64,000 bases of DNA from Litorisediminicola beolgyonensis (GTDB taxonomy: Bacteria; Pseudomonadota; Alphaproteobacteria; Rhodobacterales; Rhodobacteraceae): contig NZ_JBHTMU010000001.1 of the NCBI RefSeq assembly GCF_042679605.1, positions 246,500 to 310,499 of the forward strand. Direction: 5' to 3'. How positions within the stretch are numbered: position 1 is the stretch's first letter; every line of letters begins with the position of its first letter. This document shows, piece by piece, positions 8,131-16,559 of the stretch. Under the pieces are notes generated by a model. That model made no database searches. It saw only the letters and a program-made list of their open reading frames with translations, and was not told the DNA's origin. Position numbers and translations under genes: made by a program.

Positions 8131-8337
8131 ATGATCGTCGTTCTCGGATTGCTGATCGCCTTCGTGCTGATTCTCGTGTTCTCGAACCGGGCAACACGGG
8201 CCTGCCGCTGGCGCGAATACCCCCAAAGTGACCAAGAGAGCACATGGCGCTGCGTCCAATGCGGGGCCGAGACCCAGGGCGTGCGCCGAAAACCCCCGTC
8301 GTCGTGTCTGCGCGACAACAGCCCGCCCGACCTTTAG
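8131..8337 (+). CDS. hypothetical membrane-anchored zinc-ribbon-like small protein
   Basis: 68 residues. An N-terminal hydrophobic helix (MIVVLGLLIAFVLILVF) is followed by a basic RATRACRWREY segment and a CVQCGAE motif with two further cysteines, one before (RACRW) and one after (SCLRD). That pattern could bind zinc. From memory, small proteins of this style recur in Rhodobacterales. It starts 22 bp after a terminator and lies immediately before the decarboxylase leader. No function is known. Confidence 0.55.
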   Translation: MIVVLGLLIAFVLILVFSNRATRACRWREYPQSDQESTWRCVQCGAETQGVRRKPPSSCLRDNSPPDL

Positions 8338-8420
8338 AATTTTCGGAATCTGGTCTACTCTTTCTCTTGATAGTTGCGGGGTTTGGCCCGATATGGGCTT
8401 CAAGACGCCAACGCACGCGC

Positions 8421-8510
8421 CTCTGTCGAAAGGGGACCTTCCCCTAGGGTTACGTAGCGACGGTAACGTCTCCGCTGGTACTGGTCGGGTGTCGCAGCCC
8501 GGGTCTGATG
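8421..8510 (+). promoter_or_regulatory. structured 5' leader of the ornithine/lysine decarboxylase gene (speF-motif candidate)
   Basis: Three consecutive hairpins can be drawn. AGGGGA/TCCCCT (8431-8436 and 8440-8445) has a CCT loop. GACG/CGTC (8459-8462 and 8467-8470) closes a GTAA tetraloop. CGGG/CCCG (8486-8489 and 8498-8501) follows close to the start. An alphaproteobacterial speF RNA motif is known upstream of ornithine decarboxylase genes, and the position, size and hairpin series fit it. I identify it by context and pattern, not by covariance search. Confidence 0.5.
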
Positions 8511-8519
8511 GAGATGAAC

Positions 8520-9686
8520 ATGACGACCAATCTCGCCGATTTCGCGAACCGTTCCACCCCGCTCAGCCGGGTCGAGGAGCATATTTTCGCCACGCATTTC
8601 GACAAACCCACCCTGGTGATCGACACCGAGATCGTCGCGCGCCAGTACGAGGCGCTCGCCGCCGGTCTGGGCCACGCCACCATCCATTATGCCGTCAAGG
8701 CGAACCCCGCGCGCGAGATCATCGCGACGCTGGTGCGCGCCGGGTCGCATTTCGATGCCGCCTCGCGCGGCGAGATCGAGCTCTGCCTTAGCCAGGGCGC
8801 GACCCCGGACCAGGTGTCCTTCGGCAACACGATCAAGAAGGTCTCGGACATCGCCTGGGCGTTTGGCGCGGGCATCCGCCTCTTTGCTGCCGATGCCGAG
8901 GAAGAGCTCGAGAAGATCGCCGAGAACGCCCCCGGCAGCTCGGTCTATATCCGCCTGATCGTCGATGCGTCCGAGGCCGACTGGCCGCTCAGCCGCAAGT
9001 TCGGCTGCGCCCGCGACAAGGCGCTGTCGCTTCTCGAGATGGCGGTGTCGCTGGGCCTGACCCCGGTCGGCTTCTCCTTCCATGTCGGCTCGCAGACCCG
9101 TCGCGCCTCGATGTGGGCACCGACGCTCGACCAGGTGGCCGCAGTCTGGCAGGCCGCGAAAGAGGCAGGCTACGAGCTGTCGCTTCTGAACATCGGCGGC
9201 GGCTTCCCGGCCTTTTACGGCGAAGCCATTGACGGCCCGCGGGTCTACGCCGCCGAGGTGATGAAGCTGATCGAAGAGCGCTTCGGCCACATCCCGCACA
9301 TCATGGCCGAGCCGGGCCGCGGCATGGTCGCCCATGCCGGCGCAATCGCGGCCGAGGTGATCCTGGTGTCGAAAAAGTCCGAAGCCGACATTCACCGCTG
9401 GGTCTATCTCGATATCGGCCGGTTCTCGGGTCTCGCCGAAACCGAGGGCGAGGCGATCCGCTACCAGTTCGCGACGCTCCGCGACCATGAGCCGAAGGGC
9501 CCCTGCGTGCTGGCCGGTCCGTCCTGCGACAGCGCCGACGTGCTTTACGAGAAGCGCCCGGTCGAGCTGCCGATGGGGCTGAAATCGGGCGACAAGGTCG
9601 TGATCCGCAACTGCGGCGCCTATACCTCGACCTATTCCTCCGTCGGGTTCAACGGCTTCCCGCCGCTCGACGTCGTGGTGATCTGA
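8520..9686 (+). CDS. ornithine/lysine decarboxylase, PLP fold type III
   Basis: 388 residues. The PLP-binding lysine is in HYAVKANP (Lys60). Other family motifs are SFGNTIKK, FHVGSQ, NIGGGFP, AEPGR, the catalytic-Cys region GPSCDSADVLYE, and the C-terminal YSSVGFNGFPP that completes the PLP site. It decarboxylates ornithine (to putrescine) or lysine (to cadaverine) in the cytoplasm; the residues visible do not decide between them. I chose ATG 8520 because GGAG lies 6 nt upstream; in-frame ATGs at 8508 and 8514 are alternatives. It is likely controlled by the structured leader just upstream. Confidence 0.92.
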   Translation: MTTNLADFANRSTPLSRVEEHIFATHFDKPTLVIDTEIVARQYEALAAGLGHATIHYAVKANPAREIIATLVRAGSHFDAASRGEIELCLSQGATPDQVSFGNTIKKVSDIAWAFGAGIRLFAADAEEELEKIAENAPGSSVYIRLIVDASEADWPLSRKFGCARDKALSLLEMAVSLGLTPVGFSFHVGSQTRRASMWAPTLDQVAAVWQAAKEAGYELSLLNIGGGFPAFYGEAIDGPRVYAAEVMKLIEERFGHIPHIMAEPGRGMVAHAGAIAAEVILVSKKSEADIHRWVYLDIGRFSGLAETEGEAIRYQFATLRDHEPKGPCVLAGPSCDSADVLYEKRPVELPMGLKSGDKVVIRNCGAYTSTYSSVGFNGFPPLDVVVI

Positions 9687-9694
9687 CACTGGCT

Positions 9695-9716
9695 GGGCGC
9701 GGTTTCCCCCGCGCCC
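9695..9716. terminator. hairpin between convergent decarboxylase and topoisomerase genes
   Basis: GGGCGCGG (9695-9702) pairs perfectly with CCGCGCCC (9709-9716) around a TTTCCC loop, in the 32-bp gap between two converging genes. It lacks a strong T-tract on either strand, so it may act as a bidirectional 3'-end structure. Confidence 0.5.
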
Positions 9717-9718
9717 GT

Positions 9719-10705
9719 TCAGCTTTCCAAAAGGTGCAAAAGCTGGCTTTCGGCGCGGCGCAATCCGCGCCGTTCCGGTGCTTTTTCGACCCGCGCAGCA
9801 CGCTCTTCGTGATCAAGCTCGGTCAGGGCGATCACCGCCGGGTGGATATAGCTCGATCGCGCGATGGCGGGCGTGTTGTGGAGCCGCGTCGCGGCCGCCT
9901 CGGACAGCGCCTTGATCGTCGGGCTCTCCTCGACGAGGGCCGTCTCCAGCGCGGCGACCGATCCGGTCCACGTCCGGAAGGTCTTGGCGCTGATGGCATC
10001 GACGCCGGTATGGCCCGCCAGAAAGGCGTTCACCTCGCCGCTCGTCACTTGCCGCGCGGCGCCGTCGTCATCTTCCCACGAGATCAGGGTCGGGCCCGAC
10101 AGATCGTCAAGCTGCCCGAGCACGCGGTTCAGCGTGCGGTCGCGCAGGCTCTTCTCGACCTTCGTGCCGCCCTTGCCGCGATAGGCGAGCTTCAGCCCGT
10201 CTTCGCTAAGCTCCAAGTGCCGCGGCCGGAGCGTCGTCGCCCCGAAGGTCCGGTTCTCGCGCGCGTAATCGCTGTTGCCGACCCTGAGGCTCGCCCGGTC
10301 GATCAGCGCCAGCACCGCGGCGATGGCGAAGCCGTGCTCTCCGGCTTCGCCGTCGCGCAGATCGCGCTGGATGCGGCGGCGGAGCGAGGGGAGGGTGGCC
10401 CCGAACGCGGCGAGGTGATCGAACTTCTGCTTCGAGCGGAAGGCGGTCCAGTCCTCGTGATACCGGTACTGTTTGCGCTCCCGCGCATCGCGACCCGTGG
10501 CCTGCAGGTGCCCGCGCGGCTCGGGGCAGATCCAGACATCTTCATAGGCCGGCGGGACGGCGAGCGCCTCGAGCCGCCGCCGCTCGGTCCCCCGCGCGAT
10601 GCGCGTGCCATCGGGCGCGATGTAGGACCAGCCGCGTCCGCGCCGCTCGCGGCGGATACCGGGGCGGCTGTCGGGATAGTAGACGAGGTCGGGCAGCGTT
10701 TGCAT
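9719..10705 (-). CDS. DNA topoisomerase IB (poxvirus-type)
   Basis: 328 residues with the bacterial type IB architecture: an N-terminal domain with PPAYEDVWICP and a catalytic domain with RVGNSDYARENRTFGATTLR, RGKGGTKVEKSL and ISAKTFRTWTGS. The nucleophilic tyrosine is at 286 in ARSSYIHPAV. It relaxes supercoils by making a 3'-phosphotyrosine nick, without ATP. It is a single gene, divergent from AMP nucleosidase. Confidence 0.9.
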   Translation of the reverse strand: MQTLPDLVYYPDSRPGIRRERRGRGWSYIAPDGTRIARGTERRRLEALAVPPAYEDVWICPEPRGHLQATGRDARERKQYRYHEDWTAFRSKQKFDHLAAFGATLPSLRRRIQRDLRDGEAGEHGFAIAAVLALIDRASLRVGNSDYARENRTFGATTLRPRHLELSEDGLKLAYRGKGGTKVEKSLRDRTLNRVLGQLDDLSGPTLISWEDDDGAARQVTSGEVNAFLAGHTGVDAISAKTFRTWTGSVAALETALVEESPTIKALSEAAATRLHNTPAIARSSYIHPAVIALTELDHEERAARVEKAPERRGLRRAESQLLHLLES

Positions 10706-10808
10706 GGCGCAGGAACGCGGGCCGGGCGCCGCGGTTCCGGCGTCGCTTGAACCGGGCTTCGGGTGGTGTAGGGTGCGCCGACCGGGGCAGGGGCAACAGG
10801 CAGGCAGG

Positions 10809-12290
10809 ATGCAGGACCAGGCGGCAGAGATCGAGATCGAGACACCGGACGTCCCGGCGCCCGAATTGTTCGACGCGGCGGGGCCGGCGGTCGACCGGCT
10901 CTGCGACCTCTACGAAGCCGGGGTGTCGTTCCTATGCACGCGGTTTTCCGAGGCGCTGGATGGCGGCGCGCCCGACCGGCGCTACAGGGCCTTCTACCCC
11001 GAGGTGCGCATCCGGACCTCGAGCTTTGCCAAGATCGACAGTCGCTTGAGCTTCGGTCACGTCGCCGCGCCCGGGGTGCATGCAACGACCGTTACGCGGC
11101 CCGATCTCTTCCGGCATTACCTCGAACAGCAGATCCGGCTCCTGCTCGAGAACCACGGCGTCCCCGTCCAGATCGGCCTGTCGACCACGCCGATGCCGGT
11201 GCATTTCGCCGTGGCCCATCGCGGCATCACCGTGCCGCAGGAGGGGGCGGCTGATTTCATCCTGCGCGACGTGTTCGACGTGCCGGATCTCAGCACCACG
11301 AATGACGACATCGTCAATGGGATCGCCAAGCCCGCGGCAGATGGGGCCGAGCCGCTCGCGCCCTTCACCGCGCAGCGCATCGACTATTCGCTCGCGCGCC
11401 TGGCGCATTACACCGCGACCGATCCCGAGCATTTCCAGAACCACGTCCTCTTCACCAACTACCAGTTCTACGTCAGCGAATTCGAGGCCTATGCCCGCGC
11501 CGCGCTGGCCGATCCCGAGAGCGGCTACACCAGTTTCGTCTCGACCGGCGACGTGGAGATCACCGAGGCCGAGGCCGAGATACCCATCAGCGCGAAGCTG
11601 CCGCAGATGCCGACCTATCACCTCAAGCGCCCGGGGGGCGCGGGGATCACGCTCGTCAATATCGGCGTCGGCCCGTCGAACGCCAAGACGGCGACCGATC
11701 ATATCGCGGTGCTGCGCCCGCATGCCTGGCTGATGGTCGGGCATTGCGCCGGTCTTCGGAATTCGCAGTCTCTCGGCGATTTTGTCCTCGCCCACGCCTA
11801 TCTGCGCGAAGACCGGGTGCTGGACGACGACCTCCCGGTCTGGGTGCCGATCCCGGCGCTCGCGGAGATCCAGATCGCGCTGGAAGAGGCGGTGGCCGAG
11901 GAGACCCGGCTCAAGGGCTACGACCTCAAGCGGATCATGCGGACCGGAACGGTGGCCAGCGTCGACAACCGCAACTGGGAGCTTCGCGACCAGCGCGGGC
12001 CGGTGCAGCGTCTGAGCCAGTCGCGGGCCGTGGCGCTCGATATGGAAAGCGCCACCATCGCCGCGAACGGCTTCCGCTTCCGGGTGCCCTACGGCACGCT
12101 TCTCTGCGTGTCGGACAAGCCGCTGCATGGCGAGTTGAAGCTGCCTGGAATGGCTTCGGACTTCTATAAAACACAGGTTTCACGGCATCTGAGGATCGGA
12201 ATCAGGGCGATGGAGACCTTGCGCGAGATGCCTTTGGCGCGCATACACAGCCGGAAGTTGCGCAGCTTCGAGGAAACAGCCTTCCTCTGA
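10809..12290 (+). CDS. amn: AMP nucleosidase
   Basis: 493 residues, the usual long Amn form with an N-terminal regulatory domain and a C-terminal nucleoside-phosphorylase-like domain. Recognisable stretches include HPYL-like YLEQQIRLLLENHG, INIGVGPSNAKT (read here as NIGVGPSNAKT), and the substrate-site AVALDMESATIAANGFRF with the catalytic Asp region LLCVSDKPLHGE. It hydrolyses AMP to adenine and ribose 5-phosphate, controlling adenylate pools. The start at 10809 follows GGCAGGCAGG. The gene is a monocistron. Confidence 0.93.
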   Translation: MQDQAAEIEIETPDVPAPELFDAAGPAVDRLCDLYEAGVSFLCTRFSEALDGGAPDRRYRAFYPEVRIRTSSFAKIDSRLSFGHVAAPGVHATTVTRPDLFRHYLEQQIRLLLENHGVPVQIGLSTTPMPVHFAVAHRGITVPQEGAADFILRDVFDVPDLSTTNDDIVNGIAKPAADGAEPLAPFTAQRIDYSLARLAHYTATDPEHFQNHVLFTNYQFYVSEFEAYARAALADPESGYTSFVSTGDVEITEAEAEIPISAKLPQMPTYHLKRPGGAGITLVNIGVGPSNAKTATDHIAVLRPHAWLMVGHCAGLRNSQSLGDFVLAHAYLREDRVLDDDLPVWVPIPALAEIQIALEEAVAEETRLKGYDLKRIMRTGTVASVDNRNWELRDQRGPVQRLSQSRAVALDMESATIAANGFRFRVPYGTLLCVSDKPLHGELKLPGMASDFYKTQVSRHLRIGIRAMETLREMPLARIHSRKLRSFEETAFL

Positions 12291-12344
12291 TTGCAGAAAC
12301 AGCGCGATTCCCCTTGTTTTTATGATTTTGTCTGCCTCAAATTG

Positions 12345-12373
12345 TTGTGTGCTAACGCTACATAGAGTTTAGT
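12345..12373 (+). promoter_or_regulatory. possible promoter of the HU gene
   Basis: TTGTGT (12345-12350), a 17-nt spacer and TTTAGT (12368-12373) lie in an unusually AT-rich stretch 53 bp before the HU start. The match to consensus is partial, so this is a tentative sigma-70 promoter. Confidence 0.35.
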
Positions 12374-12425
12374 ATCCGTGATGAGCCCCTAACGAAGGGC
12401 GATTGCAGCAGAGAGAGAGCGACGA

Positions 12426-12713
12426 ATGGCAAAGCCCATGACGAAGACCCAACTGGTGGCCGCGCTGGCCGACAAGATGGACGCCGACAAGAAGACCGCT
12501 TCGGCCGCGCTGGACGCGCTGACCGGCATCATCACCGACGAGGTGTCCGGCGGTGGCGCGGTGACCCTTCCCGGTGTGGGCAAGATCTATTGCCGCGAGC
12601 GCCCCGAGCGCATGGTCCGCAACCCCGCGACCGGCGAGCAGTTCAAGAAAGAGGCCGACAAGGTCGTCAAGATGACCATCGCCAAGGCGCTGAAGGACAG
12701 CGTCAACGGCTGA
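12426..12713 (+). CDS. HU family DNA-binding protein
   Basis: A 95-residue histone-like protein: MAKPMTKTQLVAALADKM onward, the typical helix-rich dimerisation half, then the beta-arm region with GVGKIYCRERPERMVRNPATGEQ. It bends and compacts DNA as a dimer. The arm contains a cysteine (IYCRE), which is unusual but outside the intercalating RNPxTG tip. A strong intrinsic terminator follows, so it is a single-gene unit. Confidence 0.93.
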   Translation: MAKPMTKTQLVAALADKMDADKKTASAALDALTGIITDEVSGGGAVTLPGVGKIYCRERPERMVRNPATGEQFKKEADKVVKMTIAKALKDSVNG

Positions 12714-12735
12714 TCTCTTTCAGATCGGTGCGAGG

Positions 12736-12757
12736 GGCCGCCTTCGGGCGGCCTTTT
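12736..12757 (+). terminator. Rho-independent terminator after the HU gene
   Basis: GGCCGCC (12736-12742), TTCG tetraloop, GGCGGCC (12747-12753), then TTTT. A near-ideal intrinsic terminator. Confidence 0.9.
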
Positions 12758-12781
12758 CCATTTTCGGAGGGGCGGTGTGGA

Positions 12782-13474
12782 TCAACCGGCGGGCGCGAGC
12801 GCTGTGCGCTGCCTCCCTTCGGCATCGAAGTTCTCCGGCGAGAGCCACGCCTGGAACCGTGCCTTGAGGCTCGGCCATTCGCTGTCGAGGACGGAGAACC
12901 AGGCGGTGTCCCGGTTGCGCCCCTTGACCACCGACGCCTGCCGGAACGTCCCCTCATAGGTGAAGCCCAGCCGCGCCGCGGCCCGCCGCGAGGGCGCGTT
13001 GAGCGCGTCGCATTTCCATTCGTATCGGCGGTAGCCCAGCGTCTCGATGGCGTGCTGCATCATCAGCGCCATCGCCTCGGTCGCGGCGGCGGTGCGCTGG
13101 AGGCGCGGGGCGAGATGGATGTAGCCGACCTCGATCACGCCCGCGTCCGGCGTGATCCTGAGGTAGCTGGCGTGACCGGCGGGGCCGGCCGCGTCGCAGA
13201 TCGTGAAGAAGAGCGGATCGGGACTGGCCGCGGCCTCGTCCATCCAGGCCGCGAAGTCTTCACGGCTCTCAGGCGGCGAGAGCGGCAGATAGGTCCAGTC
13301 GCGCCCCTCGGCATCCTCGGCGAAGGCGTCGTAAAGCGCGTCGGCATGCGCGGGCACCAGCGGCTCGACCCGGCAAAAGCGCCCCGTGAGCGTGCTCCGC
13401 TCGGGGCGTTTCGCCGGCAGAGCCGTCTCGACCGGCGCGCCGACCGGCTGGCCGAAGCCGTTGACGACGCTCAC
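12782..13474 (-). CDS. GNAT family acetyltransferase (RimJ/RimL-like)
   Basis: A 230-residue single GNAT domain with strands around LTGRFCRVEPL and WTYLPLSPPESRE, the core VIEVGYIHLAP, the acetyl-CoA loop region ATEAMALMMQHAIETLGYRRYEWK (read in pieces), and CDALNAPSRRAAARLGFTYEG. The pattern matches RimJ/RimL-type N-acetyltransferases. It starts with GTG at 13474, overlapping the stop of the aminotransferase gene (GTGA), so the two are translationally coupled. The substrate is unknown. Confidence 0.85.
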   Translation of the reverse strand: MSVVNGFGQPVGAPVETALPAKRPERSTLTGRFCRVEPLVPAHADALYDAFAEDAEGRDWTYLPLSPPESREDFAAWMDEAAASPDPLFFTICDAAGPAGHASYLRITPDAGVIEVGYIHLAPRLQRTAAATEAMALMMQHAIETLGYRRYEWKCDALNAPSRRAAARLGFTYEGTFRQASVVKGRNRDTAWFSVLDSEWPSLKARFQAWLSPENFDAEGRQRTALAPAG

Positions 13475-14859
13475 CCGAAGACGCGACCCAGCGCGGCGTC
13501 GACCGCCTCGACCATCTGGTCGAGATCGCTCTTGGTCGCGATCAGGGCAGGGGAGAAGCACAGCGTGTTGTTGTAGCCCGGCACGGAGCGGTTGGTCGCG
13601 CCGATGATGACGCCCTGCTTCATGCAGTCGCCGGTCACGGCCTGAACGAGCTTCTCGTCCATCGGCACGCGGGTCTCGCGGTCCTTGACGAGCTCCGCGC
13701 CCTGGAAGAGACCCTTGCCGCGCACGTCGCCGATGACCTTGTGCTTGCCCTTCAGCTCTTCGAGCTTGCCCATCAGGTAATCGCCCATCGCGACGGTGTT
13801 CTCGAGAAGGCCCTCCTCCTCGATGATGCGCATGTTCTCGATGGCCGCGGCGGGCCCGGCGGTGCAGCCGCCGAAGGTCGAGATGTCGCGGAAATAGTCC
13901 ATCGGATCGGAGGCATCGGTCTTGAAGAGATCGAAGACGCTCTCGGTGGTCACGAGGCAGGCGATCGCCGCGTAGCCCGAGGCCACGCCTTTGGCCATCG
14001 TCACCATGTCCGGCTCGACCCCGTAATTCTGGTATCCGAACCACGCGCCGGTGCGGCCGACGCCACAGACGACTTCGTCGATATGGAGCAGGATGTCGTA
14101 TTTGCGGCAGATCTCCTGCACGCGCGGCCAGTAGCCCTCGGGCGGGACGATCACGCCGCCGCCCGCGGTCACGGGCTCGAGACAGAGCGCGCCGACAGTG
14201 TCGGGGCCTTCGCGCAGGATGACCTCTTCGATCTGGTTGGCGGCCCATTCGCCATAGCCCTCGGACGGGGCGCCCTGTTCATGCGCGCGGTATTCGAGGC
14301 AATGCGGCACCCGCACGAAGCCCGGGGTGAGCGGCCCGTACTGGGCGTTGCGCTCGTCCTGACCGCCTGCCGAGAGGCAGCCGATGGTGGTGCCGTGGTA
14401 ATCCCGGTCGCGGTAGAGGATCTTGTGCTTCTTGCCGCCGTAGCGCTTGTGCGCGATCTGGCGGACCATCTTGAAGGCCTTCTCGTTGGCCTCGGAGCCG
14501 GAGTTGCAATAGTAGACGCGGCTCATGCCGGGCATCTTGTCGAGCAGCTTCTCGGCGAAGAGCGCGCCGGGCACCGAGCCCTTGGCCCCGGCGAAATAGT
14601 TGAGCTTCAGAAGCTGGTCATAGACGGCGCGGGCGATGCTTTCGCGCCCGTAGCCCACGTTGACCGTCCAGACCGCGCCCGAGACGCCGTCGAGATGCTC
14701 CTTGCCGTGCTGGTCCCAGACCCGCATGCCCTTGCCTTCGAGGATGACCTGCGGATCGGCGCTCTCATAGGATTTGTGCTGGGTGAGATGATGCCAGACA
14801 TGCTCACGGTCGGCGGTGACGATATGCGAGATGTCGTTGGGGGAAAGCGTTCCGTCCAT
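13471..14859 (-). CDS. tpa: class III aminotransferase, probable taurine:pyruvate aminotransferase
   Basis: 462 residues. Fold-type-I PLP enzyme: NSGSEANEKAFK binds phosphate, LLHIDEVVCGVGRTG supplies the PLP-ring Asp, and the Schiff-base lysine is Lys290 in MVTMAKGVASGY. The N-terminal HVWHHLTQHK and GMRVWDQHGKEHLDGVSG resemble taurine:pyruvate aminotransferases, which convert taurine to sulfoacetaldehyde. I chose the internal ATG at 14859 because GAGAGGA precedes it. No taurine transporter, xsc or tauR lies nearby, so the substrate assignment rests on sequence style alone. Confidence 0.75.
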   Translation of the reverse strand: MDGTLSPNDISHIVTADREHVWHHLTQHKSYESADPQVILEGKGMRVWDQHGKEHLDGVSGAVWTVNVGYGRESIARAVYDQLLKLNYFAGAKGSVPGALFAEKLLDKMPGMSRVYYCNSGSEANEKAFKMVRQIAHKRYGGKKHKILYRDRDYHGTTIGCLSAGGQDERNAQYGPLTPGFVRVPHCLEYRAHEQGAPSEGYGEWAANQIEEVILREGPDTVGALCLEPVTAGGGVIVPPEGYWPRVQEICRKYDILLHIDEVVCGVGRTGAWFGYQNYGVEPDMVTMAKGVASGYAAIACLVTTESVFDLFKTDASDPMDYFRDISTFGGCTAGPAAAIENMRIIEEEGLLENTVAMGDYLMGKLEELKGKHKVIGDVRGKGLFQGAELVKDRETRVPMDEKLVQAVTGDCMKQGVIIGATNRSVPGYNNTLCFSPALIATKSDLDQMVEAVDAALGRVFG

Positions 14860-14883
14860 GTCGGGATCCTCTCGGTCGGGTCG

Positions 14884-14908
14884 AGTCGTTTCGACTATTT
14901 GATCAAAT
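14884..14908. promoter_or_regulatory. two stacked palindromes upstream of the aminotransferase
   Basis: AGTCG-TTT-CGACT (14884-14896) is followed directly by the perfect 12-bp palindrome ATTTGATCAAAT (14897-14908). They lie 25-49 bp upstream of the aminotransferase start on the minus strand, where a promoter/operator is expected. The regulator is not identified. Confidence 0.5.
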
Positions 14909-15141
14909 TCTGCACCCGGCACGGCTGCGGCGCAAGGGATCGAGACGCGATCAAGAGCGCGTTATCTCGAAGAGGCGCCTTCGCGCGCAGGGATGGGGCA
15001 CATGCTTGGTCCAGAGCGAGCATCGCCGCATGCGCAGGAAATGTCCGTCTTTTCGGCGCGTGCTCTCTGGCGTGCGTGCAAGGCTGGCCTCCGCCCCCGG
15101 AGTTCTTGACTCCCAAAGCCGCGCGCGCGAGAGGGTGGCGC

Positions 15142-15519
15142 ATGTCTTTCACGCTTCTCCAGGTCGCTATTGGCGGCGCGCTTGGCGCGACCTCTCGGTA
15201 TCTAACCGGGGTCGCGGCGGTCCGGCTCATGGGCCCGGGCTTTCCCTGGGGCACCCTGACCGTGAATGTCCTGGGCTCGTTTCTCATGGGCGTGCTGGCG
15301 GTGGCGCTCGGCCAGTTCTCGGCCACGCGCTTCGCGCCCTTCCTGATGACCGGGCTCCTGGGCGGCTTCACCACGTTCTCGGCCTTCTCGCTGGACGCGG
15401 TCACGCTTTACGAGCGTGGCGATGTCGCGCTGGCGGCGGGCTATGTGGCGGCCTCGGTCATCGTGTCTCTCGGCGCGCTGATCCTCGGGGTTGCGCTGAC
15501 CCGCGGGGTGATGGCATGA
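15142..15519 (+). CDS. crcB: fluoride ion exporter CrcB/Fluc
   Basis: 125 residues with four membrane helices. Family motifs are GGALGATSRYL near the N-terminus, the conserved WGTLTVNVLGSFLMG, and the pore segment GLLGGFTTFSAFSL with the phenylalanine track. It forms a dual-topology dimeric fluoride channel. Its stop overlaps the rluC start (ATGA). I looked for a fluoride riboswitch in the upstream 280 bp and did not recognise one. Confidence 0.93.
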   Translation: MSFTLLQVAIGGALGATSRYLTGVAAVRLMGPGFPWGTLTVNVLGSFLMGVLAVALGQFSATRFAPFLMTGLLGGFTTFSAFSLDAVTLYERGDVALAAGYVAASVIVSLGALILGVALTRGVMA

Positions 15520-16559
15520 GCCGGGTGCAGATGATCACGGTCGGGCCCGGGGACGGGGACCAGCGGCTCGATCGCTGGCTCAAGCGGCTCTTTCCGCATC
15601 TGGCCCAAAGCCGGATCGAGAAGATGTGCCGCAAGGGCGAGCTCCGTGTCGATGGCGGCCGGGTGAAAAGCGCGCACCGTCTGCAGGTCGGAGAGCAGGT
15701 ACGCATCCCGCCGATCCCCGAGCCGGGGCAGGTGGCGTCGCAGCCGAAGCCCTCGGTTTCGACCCAGGACGCTTCGATGATCCAGTCCTGCGTCCTCTTC
15801 CGCGACGACCACATGATCGCGCTCAACAAACCGCCGGGCTTGCCGACCCAGGGCGGGTCGAAACAGACGCGCCACGTCGACGGCATGGCCGAGGCGCTGC
15901 GCTTCGGCTTCGACGAGGCGCCGCGGCTGGTCCACCGGCTCGACAAGGACACCTCGGGTGTGCTGCTGCTCGCGCGGACGCGGCAGGTCGCCGCCGATCT
16001 CAGCCGGGCGTTCCGCGCGCGGGACACCCGCAAGATCTACTGGGCCGCGGTTGCCGGAGTGCCCGCGCCTGCGATGGGCACGATCCGCTTCGGTCTGGTC
16101 AAGGCGCCCGGCCACGGCAAGGGCGGCGAGAACGAGAAGATGCGCTGCATCCATCCCGACGCGGTCGCCGCCACCGAGGGCGCCAAGAACGCCACGACGG
16201 ATTACGCGGTGCTGACGCAGCTCGCCAAACGCGCCTCTTGGTGCGCGCTGGTGCCGATCACCGGGCGCACGCACCAGCTGCGCGCGCATATGGCCGAGCT
16301 CGGCCACCCGATCGTGGGCGACGGAAAATACGGCGGATCGGGGCAGGAAAACCTAGGCGACGGTTGGGGCGCGCAGCTCGGCGGCGAGATCAGCCGAAAG
16401 CTGCATCTGCATGCCCGGTCCCTGTCGATTACCCATCCCGTGACCAACGCGCGGATCACCGTCACCGCGCCGCTGCCGCCGCATATGGTCAAGACCTGGG
16501 AGACGGTGGGCTGGGATCCGGCGGACGTGCCCGAAGACCCCTTTGCGGAGGTCGAATGA
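15516..16559 (+). CDS. rluC: RluA-family 23S rRNA pseudouridine synthase (RluC-like)
   Basis: 347 residues. An N-terminal S4 RNA-binding domain (RLDRWLKRLFPHLAQSRIEKM) is followed by the pseudouridine synthase domain, with catalytic Asp143 in HRLDKDTSGVLLLAR and the ITGRTHQLRAHMAELGHPI motif. S4 plus the RluA core, and the alphaproteobacterial context, fit RluC. It isomerises specific uridines in 23S rRNA. It overlaps both neighbours by 4 bp in a crcB-rluC-HAD-atp12 operon. Confidence 0.88.
   Translation: MSRVQMITVGPGDGDQRLDRWLKRLFPHLAQSRIEKMCRKGELRVDGGRVKSAHRLQVGEQVRIPPIPEPGQVASQPKPSVSTQDASMIQSCVLFRDDHMIALNKPPGLPTQGGSKQTRHVDGMAEALRFGFDEAPRLVHRLDKDTSGVLLLARTRQVAADLSRAFRARDTRKIYWAAVAGVPAPAMGTIRFGLVKAPGHGKGGENEKMRCIHPDAVAATEGAKNATTDYAVLTQLAKRASWCALVPITGRTHQLRAHMAELGHPIVGDGKYGGSGQENLGDGWGAQLGGEISRKLHLHARSLSITHPVTNARITVTAPLPPHMVKTWETVGWDPADVPEDPFAEVE

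Noticed and set aside
14940..15141. Possible fluoride riboswitch upstream of crcB
   Set aside because: I could not find the conserved core sequence or pseudoknot pairing; the region is GC-rich without the expected motif.
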